Of a stretch of 64,000 nucleotides of DNA, positions 9,031-17,786 are shown one piece after another. Source of the stretch: Clostridia bacterium (lineage in GTDB: Bacteria; Bacillota; Clostridia; Oscillospirales; Acutalibacteraceae); the NCBI GenBank assembly GCA_017472575.1, contig JAFUPX010000010.1, positions 62,001-126,000 of the forward strand, given 5' to 3'. Within the stretch, counting starts at the first letter, position 1. Each line of letters starts with the position of its first letter. The notes beneath the pieces were generated by a model. It was not told the origin of the DNA. It did not search any database and saw only the letters and a program-made list of their open reading frames with translations. The position numbers and the translations under genes are program-made.

Positions 9031-9549
9031 ATGGATACTTTTTTTGAACAGATTATCCCAGTTAAAAAAACCGCGAAGTATATGTTGGCATCGGTAGGAA
9101 TATGGCTGCTTGCGATAATCCTCAGTGTGGTTGCTGTAGGACTCTTAGGTCTTACCACCTTTGCAACAATAACCCTGTTTATTATAGTGGGTGTATTTTA
9201 TGCTGCCTATAAAATCAGCGGACGCTTTAATATCGAGTATGAGTACATAATCACAAACGGTATTCTCGATATTGATAAGATAATGTCCAAAAGCTCAAGG
9301 AAGCGACTTCTCACCTTTGACCTTGCAACGGTAACAAGAATTGAGAAATACAATCCCCAAAAGCAGGAAACTGCAAACTATGAAACAAAGCTCGTTGCCT
9401 GCAACACTAATGACAGTAACGCTTATACCCTTGTCGCTTCAAAGCAGGGCGGAGGAAGCATTTATCTTGTTTTGTCGCCGGACGAGCGTATGAAAAAAGC
9501 AATGCTTAAGTTTATCCCCAAGCATATTTCAAATAGTGCATTTAAATAA
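9031..9549 (+). CDS. Uncharacterised membrane protein (two N-terminal TM helices)
   Basis: 172 residues. Two hydrophobic helices at about 20-40 and 44-62 are followed by a soluble part with beta-strand-like pattern (EYEYIITNGILDIDKI...) reminiscent of bacterial PH-like (bPH2) domains; it resembles the clostridial DUF6106 family as I recall it, which has no known function. A TATAAT-like -10 with upstream TG lies at about 8994. The next gene starts 29 nt downstream and may be cotranscribed. Confidence 0.65.
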   Translation: MDTFFEQIIPVKKTAKYMLASVGIWLLAIILSVVAVGLLGLTTFATITLFIIVGVFYAAYKISGRFNIEYEYIITNGILDIDKIMSKSSRKRLLTFDLATVTRIEKYNPQKQETANYETKLVACNTNDSNAYTLVASKQGGGSIYLVLSPDERMKKAMLKFIPKHISNSAFK

Positions 9550-9578
9550 TAAATATTAATAAAAAGGAGTTCGCCGCT

Positions 9579-11027
9579 ATGAAGGTGCTGACAACGGCTC
9601 TGATAAAAAGAGCGGAGGAGGAAGCTGTCCTGAGCGGCGGCTTTTCTTTTGAGGAGTTAATGAAAACCGCAGGAGAAGCGGCTGGAGAAATTATAAATAA
9701 AGCCTTTCCTGTTAAAGGAAAGAAAGCGGCGGTTGTTTCGGGAAACGGCAACAACGGGGGCGACGGCTTTGTCTGCGCCGCATATCTTTCGGCTCTCGGA
9801 GCCGATGTAACGGTTGTTATTCCCTTTGGCGAACCGCGGACCGACAATGCAAGGCATTATTTTGAAAGGTTAAACGGTATACCCGTACATGGCGAGCTAT
9901 CAGGAGAATTCGATATTGTAATTGATGCGCTTTTCGGTATAGGCTTAAACCGCCTGTTGGATGAGAAAGCTATGGCGGTTTTAGAAAAAATCAATTCTTA
10001 TAACTGCTTTAAAGCGGCGATAGATATTCCGAGCGGAATTGAAGCCGATACGGGAGCGGTTTTGGGGGATTGTGTTAAGGCAGACCTTACCGTTACCTTT
10101 ATAGCCTTAAAGCCCTGTTTTTTACTGCCCGAAGGGTCGCAGTACTGCGGAGAGGTTATTGTGGCAGATATAGGGGTTAAGCCGTTAGAATATGATTATT
10201 TAACAGTTTCTGAGCCTGTTTTTCAAAAGAGAGCTAAAAATTCTCATAAGGGAAGCTTTGGAACAGCATTAATGCGTGCAGGCAGCTACGGAATGGCAGG
10301 TGCCGCAATACTTGCCGCAAGGGGAGCGGTGCGCTCAGGAGTTGGAATATTAAAGGCGGTTATCTGCGATAAAATTTATTATCCTTTTACTTGCTCTATC
10401 CCAGAGGCAGTTTGCGTGCCAGTTAAAACAAGCGAGCAAGGCGGCATTGACTGCTCGGACGGCGCGGTATACGATGCTTTAAGCTCCTGTAATGCCGTAC
10501 TAGTAGGCTGCGGAATGGGAAATAATATTCATACAAGAAAAATTTTAAGAAAAATAATTTCAAAATCAGAGGCTCCGATTGTTATTGATGCAGATGGTAT
10601 AAACGCGCTGTGCGGCGGCATAGATATAATTAGAAGAGCAAAAGCTTCTGTTATTATTACACCGCATCCCGGCGAAATGGCACGGCTTTGCGGAGTATCC
10701 TCCGCGGAAATTCAAAGAGACCGTATCGGGTTTGCCCGTAGCTTTGCGACCGATAACAACTGTATAGTGGTTCTCAAAGGCGCAAATACCGTTATCGCTT
10801 CTGAAAAAGGTGAGATTTTCTTTAATAATACCGGAAATCCAGGAATGGCAACCGCCGGCAGCGGAGATGTCCTTGCAGGAATACTGGTTTCTTTGCTGGC
10901 GCAGGGTATCGAGCCTATCGAGGCGGCAAAGGCGGCGGTATATCTCCACGGTAAAGCAGGGGATGCCGCGGCGGTAAAAAGAGGAGAAATATCCCTTATT
11001 GCCTCGGATATAGCGGAAAATTTATAA
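9579..11027 (+). CDS. nnrDE: Bifunctional NAD(P)H-hydrate epimerase / ADP-dependent dehydratase
   Basis: Repairs hydrated NADH/NADPH. The N-terminal YjeF_N epimerase half (to about residue 210) has SGNGNNGGDGFV and DALFGIG motifs; the C-terminal ribokinase-like dehydratase half has KGSFGTALMRAGS, TPHPGEMARL, LKGANTVI and the active-site loop NPGMATAGSGDVLAG. 482 residues is typical of the fused enzyme. RBS AAAGGAG lies 10 nt before the ATG. Confidence 0.95.
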   Translation: MKVLTTALIKRAEEEAVLSGGFSFEELMKTAGEAAGEIINKAFPVKGKKAAVVSGNGNNGGDGFVCAAYLSALGADVTVVIPFGEPRTDNARHYFERLNGIPVHGELSGEFDIVIDALFGIGLNRLLDEKAMAVLEKINSYNCFKAAIDIPSGIEADTGAVLGDCVKADLTVTFIALKPCFLLPEGSQYCGEVIVADIGVKPLEYDYLTVSEPVFQKRAKNSHKGSFGTALMRAGSYGMAGAAILAARGAVRSGVGILKAVICDKIYYPFTCSIPEAVCVPVKTSEQGGIDCSDGAVYDALSSCNAVLVGCGMGNNIHTRKILRKIISKSEAPIVIDADGINALCGGIDIIRRAKASVIITPHPGEMARLCGVSSAEIQRDRIGFARSFATDNNCIVVLKGANTVIASEKGEIFFNNTGNPGMATAGSGDVLAGILVSLLAQGIEPIEAAKAAVYLHGKAGDAAAVKRGEISLIASDIAENL

Positions 11028-11065
11028 TAACCGAAGCTCTTGTTCCGATGAAAGGAGCAAAAGCT

Positions 11066-11569
11066 TTGAAAAAAATAATTTCTTTTATTATGATAACCCT
11101 TCTGCTGTGCGGATGCGCAAAGGAAACCTCTAAGGTAAAGCCTGTAACCTGCGGTATATCTTTTACTGCCCGTATAACATGGTATAACGAGGTTTTTGTA
11201 TGCACGGGAGAAATCTCTAACCAAACTAAAGCCACCTTTGAAATAAACGAGCCGGAGGATATAAAGGGACTGAAAATTACCTGCGATGGCGATAATGTTA
11301 CCGCGAGCTTTAAGGGACTTCAAGAGGAATACGATGTTTCAAAAACGCCTTTTTCCTTTATCTGTGCTGAGGTATACGGTGCACTTAGGGACACATGGAG
11401 AGAGGATATCGAGGTTGCTGAAAAAGAACAGCAGCTTTATATTGAGGGCAGAGCAAATGAAGAGGATTATAAAATGATAATCGCCCCTACAGGACTGCCG
11501 CTCTCCCTTGAAATCCCCAATGAGAGCTTTACGGTTATTTTTGAGGATGTAAAAATTACAAACGAATAA
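11066..11569 (+). CDS. Hypothetical lipoprotein
   Basis: Starts at TTG 11066: an in-frame ATG at 11048 exists, but the ribosome binding site AAAGGAG (11051-11057) lies after it and 8 nt before the TTG. The resulting 167-residue protein begins MKKIISFIMITLLLCGCAKE, a lipoprotein signal peptide with lipobox LLCGC. The remainder is a compact, mainly beta domain with no recognised family. It follows nnrDE by 38 nt and is ended by a strong terminator. Confidence 0.75.
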   Translation: MKKIISFIMITLLLCGCAKETSKVKPVTCGISFTARITWYNEVFVCTGEISNQTKATFEINEPEDIKGLKITCDGDNVTASFKGLQEEYDVSKTPFSFICAEVYGALRDTWREDIEVAEKEQQLYIEGRANEEDYKMIIAPTGLPLSLEIPNESFTVIFEDVKITNE

Positions 11570-11570
11570 T

Positions 11571-11605
11571 AAACGGCGAACAGTTTAAAATACTGTTCGC
11601 CGTTT
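11571..11605. terminator. Bidirectional terminator
   Basis: 14-bp perfect stem AAACGGCGAACAGT (11571-11584 with 11592-11605), 7-nt loop, A and T tracts on either side. Serves the lipoprotein gene and the convergent 3D-domain gene. Confidence 0.9.
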
Positions 11606-11611
11606 TTGCTG

Positions 11612-12694
11612 TCATTCAAGTATATATATTTCAACATTACGGACACCAAAGGAAGTGCAGGCACTTTTTGTAGACATAAATAAGTCAACGCCCGTGGGAT
11701 AGTTTTTGATAAAACCTCCGGTGTCAGCCGCAACGGCATAGCCGTAGATGAAGCTGCCGTCAGCTGTTTTGATATACATTTTTGTTCCGTATGGGATAAC
11801 GTCAGGGTTTACCGCAATATAGCCTGGTCTCGGAGCAACTCCCGTTGAGCAGTTGTTGCCTGTGTAGGTATAGGCGGTTGCCCTTACTGTCTTTTTAGAT
11901 TTATAGCTTATGGGGTTTCCGTTTGAATCAAGAGGAATTGCGCTTGCGGGGGAGATAGTTGAAACGCATTTAACATCCGCGCTGGTTTTAACCGCCGCCG
12001 CATTTTTTACATTTTTTGCAGTACCGATAATTTTTGTCCCGTCAACCGCGGCTGTTACGGTTTCCTCCTTAACAACGGTCTGCTCAACCAAATCACCGTT
12101 AACATATTTAGAAGAACAGGTGATAAGCTTTGTACCGTCAGTACCGGGAACAACCTTACTTGTACCCTCGGCAAACTGCTCTGAATAAACGGTTTTAAGT
12201 GAGCAGGGGATAGCCTCGGTATAGGTTCCGGAAACATAGTCGATATTAACATAGTCAATATAAACAGTTTCGGTTATCTCGGTATCAAGAGCAGGTTCAA
12301 CCATATCGTGTTCATCAGGTGTATAGCCTGCTTTTTTCAAAGCCTGGGCAACAGTTCCGCCGGAAAGCAGTAATTCTTCGGTTTTGTCTCCCATTGTTAT
12401 ATAAATAGGGAAGGTGTATGCTATTTTAACAGATGTACGCTTGTTTTCAGTATTGATACTTACTATATCGTAGCTGTCAGACTTGAGCTTGAAATTTGAT
12501 ATTACCGACGATACACTCGTATTTAATGTATGAGCAATAAAGGTGTTCTCACCGTCGGAAACAGATACTGTATTTATTGAATCGATAAGTAAAGTACCTA
12601 CCGCTGTTGTAGCAGTTGCTAAAAGCACAGCACACACAGCCCGTATTCTGCCGCCGCGAAGGGTGGCAAAAAAATACTTTATTTTTTCTACCAT
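11612..12694 (-). CDS. G5 and 3D domain cell-wall protein (YabE/Rpf-like)
   Basis: 360 residues from ATG 12694, selected because AAAGGAG lies 7 nt upstream; an in-frame codon at 12718 lies before the RBS. One N-terminal membrane anchor/signal (about residues 18-40), a DUF348 ubiquitin-like repeat, a G5 domain (EQTVVKEETVTAAVDGTKIIGT) and a C-terminal 3D double-psi barrel with the three conserved Asp-region motifs (VRATAYTYTG, GYIAVNPDVIPYGTKMYI, AADTGG...GVDLFM). Family members are peptidoglycan lytic transglycosylase-type enzymes used in wall turnover or spore resuscitation. No partner genes nearby. Confidence 0.88.
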   Translation of the reverse strand: MVEKIKYFFATLRGGRIRAVCAVLLATATTAVGTLLIDSINTVSVSDGENTFIAHTLNTSVSSVISNFKLKSDSYDIVSINTENKRTSVKIAYTFPIYITMGDKTEELLLSGGTVAQALKKAGYTPDEHDMVEPALDTEITETVYIDYVNIDYVSGTYTEAIPCSLKTVYSEQFAEGTSKVVPGTDGTKLITCSSKYVNGDLVEQTVVKEETVTAAVDGTKIIGTAKNVKNAAAVKTSADVKCVSTISPASAIPLDSNGNPISYKSKKTVRATAYTYTGNNCSTGVAPRPGYIAVNPDVIPYGTKMYIKTADGSFIYGYAVAADTGGFIKNYPTGVDLFMSTKSACTSFGVRNVEIYILE

Positions 12695-12754
12695 TAAATA
12701 ACTCCTTTTTTCGGACAAGAGGTATTCTTATCCGGTAATCCCAAGGACTCGGCT

Positions 12755-12783
12755 ATTATAGTTGAAAAAAACCACTATGTCAA
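12755..12783 (-). promoter_or_regulatory. Consensus promoter of the 3D-domain gene
   Basis: On the minus strand, TTGACA (12783-12778), 17 nt, TATAAT (12760-12755): a perfect sigma-A consensus. The leader is about 55 nt, with no riboswitch I can recognise. Confidence 0.85.
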
Positions 12784-12842
12784 AGTCTAAAAAAAACAAA
12801 CTTTTGTATAAAATACACAACAAAAATTCAAAAAACAAAAAA

Positions 12843-12858
12843 GTTACAAGGTTGTAAC
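12843..12858. repeat. Short dyad, possible operator
   Basis: GTTACAA (12843-12849) GG TTGTAAC (12852-12858), flanked by A and T runs. The two-base centre is too small for an RNA hairpin, so a protein-binding dyad is more likely. The rest of 12784-13036 shows only AT-rich sequence. Confidence 0.35.
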
Positions 12859-13036
12859 CTTTTTAAAGACGAATAATTTGACATTTTTTGTAAACAAACT
12901 TGTGCATTCATACAAAAATGGCATAGAATTTTACCGATTAGCCTCTTAAAATTGCTTTTTTAGGACTCTATTAATATATATATGTATAGTATGAGCAGGA
13001 ATAACACAAAATATGCTGTTTTTTGTTAAAAAACTC

Positions 13037-13065
13037 TTTACAATTTAGTTTAGGTATGGTATTAT
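13037..13065 (+). promoter_or_regulatory. Promoter of pyrR-uraA
   Basis: TTTACA (13037-13042), 17 nt, TATTAT (13060-13065), preceding the PyrR attenuator leader. Confidence 0.65.
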
Positions 13066-13089
13066 AAATCAAGCGAAGTTCCTTTAAAT

Positions 13090-13181
13090 CGGTACAGAGA
13101 TACCGGCAAGGCATTGCTCAAAGCTCCGGAAAATCCGGCAAAGTTGCGTTTTGCAGCGCCTTGCTTATGCGGCAAGGCGCT
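13090..13181 (+). promoter_or_regulatory. PyrR-binding attenuator leader
   Basis: The PyrR-binding hairpin CGGTA-CAGAGA-TACCG lies at 13090-13105 with the conserved CAGAGA loop. An intrinsic terminator with stem AGCGCCTTGC/GCAAGGCGCT (13155-13164 with 13172-13181) and a T7 tail follows. The segment GCAAGGC at 13106-13112, right beside the PyrR hairpin, is complementary to the left terminator arm and can form the antiterminator. UMP-bound PyrR is expected to favour termination. Confidence 0.85.
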
Positions 13182-13215
13182 TTTTTTAGAGTTTAAAACT
13201 ACCGGAGGTGTACTT

Positions 13216-13761
13216 TTGGAAAAGTATAAGGCTACTTTGATGGACGAGGCGGCAGTTGGCAGAGCGCTGAAACGTATATCGCACGAAATTCTCGAAAAGA
13301 ATAACGGCTGCAAGGATATGTGTATTATAGGTATAAAGCGCCGCGGGGTATCCATTGCAAAGATGATTGCTTCTAATATTGAGGCTATCGAGGGCGTTAA
13401 GCTTCCAACCGGAGTAATTGATATAACCTTTTATCGGGATGATTTGAGCGAAATTTCCTCAGACCCGCTTATAAAGCCGGTAGATATTCCTTTTGATATA
13501 AACGGTAAGAATGTTATTCTGGCGGATGATGTGCTCTACACCGGCAGAACCGCCCGTGCCGCGCTGGACGCACTTCTGCACTACGGCAGAGCCGCAACTA
13601 TTCAGCTGGCTGTTTTGGTGGACAGAGGCCACAGAGAGCTTCCGATAAGGGGAGACTATGTCGGAAAAAATGTTCCCACCTCTAAGCAGGAGTTTATAGC
13701 GGTTAAAATTCCTCCTTTTGATGAGGAAACCGTTGTGGAATTATATGAAAGCTGTAATTAA
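13216..13761 (+). CDS. pyrR: PyrR, pyrimidine operon attenuator / uracil phosphoribosyltransferase
   Basis: RNA-binding regulator that terminates pyr transcription when UMP is high; the family often keeps uracil phosphoribosyltransferase activity. The start is TTG 13216, after GGAGGTGTACTT; the same frame is open upstream through the attenuator but that part is not coding. 181 residues is the family length. The PRPP-binding motif [18 protein letters not shown] lies near residue 95-112. It is followed by uraA, 49 nt on. Confidence 0.95.
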   Translation: MEKYKATLMDEAAVGRALKRISHEILEKNNGCKDMCIIGIKRRGVSIAKMIASNIEAIEGVKLPTGVIDITFYRDDLSEISSDPLIKPVDIPFDINGKNVILADDVLYTGRTARAALDALLHYGRAATIQLAVLVDRGHRELPIRGDYVGKNVPTSKQEFIAVKIPPFDEETVVELYESCN

Positions 13762-13810
13762 TCGGTAGAAATACCGTTTAATATATAATGTATAAAACGG
13801 AGGAATAAAA

Positions 13811-15190
13811 ATGAAAATGATCTACACTGTAGAAGACAAGCCGAAATTCGGTCAGGTAATTGTCTTCGCTATCCAGCAGTTGCTTGCAATTATGGCAGCA
13901 ACACTTGTTGTTCCGGTTATCACTGGAAACGGTATGAGCTCTGCGGCGGCTCTCTTCGGCGCAGGTGCAGGAACACTTGTATATGTTCTTTTCACCAAGG
14001 CTAAGAGTCCTGTATTCTTAGGCTCGTCCTTTGCTTTCTTAGGCTCAATGGCTGCAGCGTTTGCAGGTGCTGTTACAGTAGAGCTTGGCTATGTGGGACT
14101 TATCCTCGGCGCAATCTTTGCAGGTTTTGTATCTGTTGTTATAGCTATAATCGTTAAGCTGGTAGGTGTTAACTGGATAAATAAGCTTATGCCGGCTGTT
14201 GTTATCGGACCTACAGTTGCTATTATAGGTCTTTCCCTCGCAGGCAATGCAATAGGCGATCTTCAGAAGGGCGGAGTTTATGACGCTGACGGCAATCCGG
14301 TTGCAAATGTTCTTATTTGTGTTCTTATAGGTGTTATAACCCTTATCGTAACAACTATCTGCTCTACCTTCGGCAAAAAGATGGCAAGACTCATTCCTTT
14401 TATTATAGGTATACTTGCAGGCTATGCGGTCGCAGTTGTTTTCACGGTTATAGGTAACATTGCTGATATTTCTGCTCTCAAGGTTATAGACTTCAGCCAC
14501 TTTACAGCTCTTGTTGACGGCGGCGTTTCACTTAAAACCTTTATTGCTGTTCCTGACTTTACATTCCTTACAGCGGTTAAGGGATTAAAGGATATTGACG
14601 GTGCTTATATAGGAACAATCGCAGTTGCTTATATGCCTGTTGCATTCGTTGTTTTTGCGGAGCATATAGCAGACCACAAGAACATTTCTTCCATTATTGA
14701 AAGAGACCTTTTCGACAATCCCGGTCTTCACAGAACACTTCTTGGTGACGGTATCGGCTCAATGGTAGGCGCTTTCTTCGGCGGCTGCCCCAATACAACC
14801 TACGGTGAGTCTGTTGCCTGTGTTGCTATCACAAGAAACGCTTCGGTTATCACAATAATTGCAACAGCCATCGGCGCTATTATAGTTTCCTTTGTAAATC
14901 CCTTTGTTGCTTTCGTTAATTCAATTCCCGCTTGTGTAATGGGCGGTGTTTGTATGGCACTTTACGGATTTATCGCCGTAAGCGGTCTTAAAATGGTACA
15001 GAATGTTGACCTTAACGAAAATAAAAATCTTTTCGTTGTATCAACTATCCTTATCGCAGGTATCGGCGGTCTTACCCTCACATTCGGTAAGATAACCCTT
15101 ACATCTATCGCTTGCGCACTTATTCTCGGAATAATAGTTAACCTCATTCTTTCTGTTAAAAAAGAAGAAGCTGCTGAGGAAGCTGAATAA
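13811..15190 (+). CDS. uraA: Uracil permease (NCS2/UraA family)
   Basis: 459-residue integral membrane protein with about 12-14 helices, transporting uracil with protons. Family segments VPVITGNGMSSAAALFGAG and VVFAEHIADHKNISSIIERDL with the conserved His/Glu region and QNVDL near the end are seen. RBS CGGAGG lies 6 nt before the ATG. Cotranscribed with pyrR, so under the same PyrR attenuation; a strong terminator follows. Confidence 0.93.
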   Translation: MKMIYTVEDKPKFGQVIVFAIQQLLAIMAATLVVPVITGNGMSSAAALFGAGAGTLVYVLFTKAKSPVFLGSSFAFLGSMAAAFAGAVTVELGYVGLILGAIFAGFVSVVIAIIVKLVGVNWINKLMPAVVIGPTVAIIGLSLAGNAIGDLQKGGVYDADGNPVANVLICVLIGVITLIVTTICSTFGKKMARLIPFIIGILAGYAVAVVFTVIGNIADISALKVIDFSHFTALVDGGVSLKTFIAVPDFTFLTAVKGLKDIDGAYIGTIAVAYMPVAFVVFAEHIADHKNISSIIERDLFDNPGLHRTLLGDGIGSMVGAFFGGCPNTTYGESVACVAITRNASVITIIATAIGAIIVSFVNPFVAFVNSIPACVMGGVCMALYGFIAVSGLKMVQNVDLNENKNLFVVSTILIAGIGGLTLTFGKITLTSIACALILGIIVNLILSVKKEEAAEEAE

Positions 15191-15208
15191 AACACAAACC
15201 AATACCGA

Positions 15209-15236
15209 AAAACCGCAGGCTGCAGCCTGCGGTTTT
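15209..15236. terminator. Terminator after uraA
   Basis: Long perfect palindrome AAAACCGCAGGC/GCCTGCGGTTTT centred at 15222/15223, followed by seven T. Confidence 0.9.
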
Positions 15237-15329
15237 TTTAAATAGCAGAAACATTTTATTCTGCTTATCGGATTATTGACAAAAATTAAGCAAGGGAGTA
15301 TTATTGTTTAAGAAACGGAGGATTTAACA

Positions 15330-16181
15330 GTGATAACTATAAAAAATGAATATATAACAGCTGTTTTCAGCGAGCTTGGAGCCGAGCTTAAAAGTGTTCA
15401 GTACGGCGGAAGAGAGTATATTTGGAATTCGGACGCTAAATACTGGGCAGAGTCCTCTCCGATTTTATTTCCTATCTGCAGCAGACTTAAGGATGACGAA
15501 TACATTCTTGACGGCAAAGCCTATCCAATGGGAATGCACGGTTTTGCTAAAAAAAGTCTTTTTGAAGCCGAAAGCGCAGGTAAAGACAATGTAACCTTTT
15601 TGCTTAAAAGTAATAAGGAAACATTAAAAAGCTATCCTTTCAGCTTTGAACTCAGAATAAAATACTTGCTCGAAGGTAAAAAATTAAGAGTTTTATATGA
15701 GGTAAAGAATCTTTCGGAAAAGGAAATGTATTTTTCTATCGGTGCGCATGAGGGCTATTTTTGTCCCGAGGGAATAGAGGAGTATGACATTGTTTTTGAT
15801 AAAAAAACAACCCTTAAGGCAAGCGTACTTGAAAATAAGCTTTTGGGGGATAAAAAGTTAACCGTTATTGAAAACGGTGATGTTCTGCCGCTTAAAAATA
15901 AGTATTTTGAAATTGATGCGCTGATTTTTAAAAATATTGATTTCTCAGGTCTTAAGCTTCGCAAAAAGGACGGCTTAAGAGAAATAAGGGTCTGCTTTAA
16001 CGGCTTTCCGTATCTTCTTTTATGGACAAAGTGCGGTGCTCCTTATATATGTATTGAGCCGTGGTGCGGAATAACAGATAATATAAACACAGATAAAAAT
16101 ATAAAAACAAAAGAGGGAATAAACTCTATTGCGCCGAATGATATTTGGACTATAGAACATTCCTTTGAAATTTTGAAATAA
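15330..16181 (+). CDS. Aldose 1-epimerase family protein
   Basis: 283-residue galactose-mutarotase-fold protein of the LacX/YeaD-like branch. It has FSELGAELKSVQYGGREYIW at the start, the catalytic-region segments PMGMHGFAKK and SIGAHEGYFCPEG, and CIEPWCGITD near the C-terminus. Interconverts sugar anomers; substrate unknown. RBS ACGGAGG before ATG or GTG-type start near 15330. It sits 15 nt before azlC, probably in one transcript, though no functional link is evident. Confidence 0.85.
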   Translation: MITIKNEYITAVFSELGAELKSVQYGGREYIWNSDAKYWAESSPILFPICSRLKDDEYILDGKAYPMGMHGFAKKSLFEAESAGKDNVTFLLKSNKETLKSYPFSFELRIKYLLEGKKLRVLYEVKNLSEKEMYFSIGAHEGYFCPEGIEEYDIVFDKKTTLKASVLENKLLGDKKLTVIENGDVLPLKNKYFEIDALIFKNIDFSGLKLRKKDGLREIRVCFNGFPYLLLWTKCGAPYICIEPWCGITDNINTDKNIKTKEGINSIAPNDIWTIEHSFEILK

Positions 16182-16196
16182 AGGTCGTTTTGTTTT

Positions 16197-16892
16197 ATGC
16201 GTTCTCAGTTTTTAAAAGGAGTGTATCAAGGTCTTCCGATAGGGCTTGGATATCTCTCGGTTTCCTTTGGCTTTGGAATAATGGCAGTTAAAGCAGGGCT
16301 TTCTGTGCTTGCGGCTGTGGGTATTTCAATTACAAATTTAACCTCTGCCGGTCAGGCGGCAGGAGTTACGGTTATTGCCGCCGCGGGCAGTCTTATCGAG
16401 CTTGTTTTTACCCAGCTTGTAATAAATATAAGGTATTCGCTTATGGCAATATCCCTTACTCAAAAGCTTGACGGCTCATTTAATACTTTAAAAAGGATGA
16501 CGGTTGCTTTTGGCATAACCGATGAGGTTTACGCGGTTGCAGCCGCTAACCCTGAAAAGCTGACACCTAAATATATGTATGGATTAATGTCTCTGCCTGT
16601 TCTCGGTTGGACACTCGGTACCTTTTTAGGCGCGGCGGCAGGGGAAATACTTCCGGCAGCGGTTTCTAATGCAATGGGTATAATGCTCTACGGAATGTTT
16701 ATAGCAATAGTTGTACCTCCGGCAAAGAAAAGCTCTAAAATACTTTTTGCCGTTATAATAACTGCGGTGTTCAGTCTTATTTTTTATTATTTTTTGCCTG
16801 CTGTTTCAAGCGGCTTTGCGATAATTATAAGTGCGGTTGCCGCGTCGGTTATAACAGCGGTTATCTGTCCTGTAAAGGAGGAAGAGGAGTGA
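16197..16892 (+). CDS. azlC: AzlC family branched-chain amino acid exporter, large subunit
   Basis: 231-residue membrane protein; the start region GLPIGLGYLSVSFGFGIMAVKAG and the GITDEVYAVA motif are typical of AzlC. With AzlD it exports branched-chain amino acids or analogues. A weak RBS suggests translational coupling to the epimerase. The stop overlaps the azlD start by 4 nt. Confidence 0.92.
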   Translation: MRSQFLKGVYQGLPIGLGYLSVSFGFGIMAVKAGLSVLAAVGISITNLTSAGQAAGVTVIAAAGSLIELVFTQLVINIRYSLMAISLTQKLDGSFNTLKRMTVAFGITDEVYAVAAANPEKLTPKYMYGLMSLPVLGWTLGTFLGAAAGEILPAAVSNAMGIMLYGMFIAIVVPPAKKSSKILFAVIITAVFSLIFYYFLPAVSSGFAIIISAVAASVITAVICPVKEEEE

Positions 16893-17188
16893 GCATAGTT
16901 ATTTATATAGCCGTTATGGCTGGGGTTACATATCTTATAAGAATGCTCCCTTTCACACTTTTTCGCAAGGAAATAAGGTCCCCCTTTATAAAAAGTATAC
17001 TCTTTTATCTTCCATATGCCGTACTTACTGCGATGACTGTTCCCGCGATTTTCTATTCAACGGGAAATGTCTTAACCGCCGCTATAGGAACGGCTGTGGC
17101 TCTGATACTTGCATATTTTGACTTGCCGCTTATAGCGGTCGCTCTTGCGGCTGCGGCTTCTGCGTTTATCGCAGGAATAATTATATGA
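16889..17188 (+). CDS. azlD: AzlD family branched-chain amino acid exporter, small subunit
   Basis: 99 residues, four predicted helices, with the family-typical YLIRMLPFTLF near residue 15. Starts at GTG 16889 in a GTGA overlap with the azlC stop, with GAGGAAGAGG just upstream. Partner of AzlC. Confidence 0.92.
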   Translation: MSIVIYIAVMAGVTYLIRMLPFTLFRKEIRSPFIKSILFYLPYAVLTAMTVPAIFYSTGNVLTAAIGTAVALILAYFDLPLIAVALAAAASAFIAGIII

Positions 17189-17192
17189 ACAA

Positions 17193-17231
17193 AAACTCCT
17201 TTTTGGCATAGAATATGTCGAAAAGGAGTTT
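17193..17231 (+). promoter_or_regulatory. Hairpin that contains the SOD ribosome binding site
   Basis: 11-bp inverted repeat AAACTCCTTTT (17193-17203) / AAAAGGAGTTT (17221-17231) with a 17-nt loop. The right arm holds AAAGGAG, the ribosome binding site of the next gene (ATG 17237). It could end azlD transcripts weakly and mask the SOD start in read-through RNA. No obvious promoter lies between azlD and the SOD gene. Confidence 0.6.
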
Positions 17232-17236
17232 ATTTT

Positions 17237-17728
17237 ATGTACACAAACAGATGCAATATTAACTTTACTTCAATTTTTCTTCGCCGTCCCGATGCCTCGG
17301 CAGCTGTTAGAGGAAGCGAAAAATATCCTGACATAAACGGCAGAGTGAATTTTTATCAAACCCGAATGGGTGTTATCGTAAGCGCTGAAATATCGGGTTT
17401 GCCGCAAAATCAAGATAAATGTGAGCAGCCGGTTTTCGGTTTTCATATTCACAGCGGAACGCAGTGCGAGGGAAATGCCGATGACCCCTTTGCCGGCGCA
17501 CAGGGGCATTACAATCCGGATGAATGTATGCACCCTTATCATGCAGGAGATCTGCCGCCGCTGTTCGGTACAGATGGTTGCGCATTTTCAGCATTCTTGA
17601 CCGATAGATTTTCCGTAAAGGACATAATAGGCAAAACCGTAATAATTCATGCCTCTCCCGATGATTTTATGACCCAGCCCTCGGGAAATTCAGGATTTAA
17701 AATTGCCTGCGGAGAAATCAGAGTATAA
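17237..17728 (+). CDS. Cu/Zn superoxide dismutase family protein, cytoplasmic
   Basis: 163 residues. The Cu/Zn SOD core is recognisable: FGFHIHSG (two Cu His), GHYNP (bridging His), HPYHAGDLP (Zn His), VIIHASPDDFMTQPSGNSG (last Cu His) and the CEG...IACGEI cysteine pair of the conserved disulfide. There is no signal peptide, which is unusual because bacterial Cu/Zn SODs are normally exported. Related short forms occur in Clostridia. Enzyme activity is inferred from the ligands, not certain. Confidence 0.85.
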   Translation: MYTNRCNINFTSIFLRRPDASAAVRGSEKYPDINGRVNFYQTRMGVIVSAEISGLPQNQDKCEQPVFGFHIHSGTQCEGNADDPFAGAQGHYNPDECMHPYHAGDLPPLFGTDGCAFSAFLTDRFSVKDIIGKTVIIHASPDDFMTQPSGNSGFKIACGEIRV

Positions 17729-17737
17729 ACAATGAAC

Positions 17738-17778
17738 GAGACTGCTTTATGATGAGGTATCATTATAAAGCAGTCTCG
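17738..17778. terminator. Bidirectional terminator between SOD and mntP
   Basis: 18-bp stem CGAGACTGCTTTAT... (17738-17755 with 17761-17778) with one G-U position and a 5-nt loop. Confidence 0.75.
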
Positions 17779-17786
17779 CTCAGCTT

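Noticed and set aside
12695..12760. c-di-AMP (ydaO-type) riboswitch before the 3D-domain cell-wall gene
   Set aside because: Such genes often have one, but the leader here is only about 55 nt and lacks the conserved aptamer blocks.
12837..12866. Terminator at GTTACAAGGTTGTAAC
   Set aside because: The inverted repeat has a two-base centre, which an RNA hairpin cannot close well, and no gene ends beside it; kept as a possible protein-binding dyad.
13114..13215. N-terminal extension of PyrR into the leader
   Set aside because: The frame is open, but it runs through the attenuator terminator; the RBS and family length place the start at TTG 13216.
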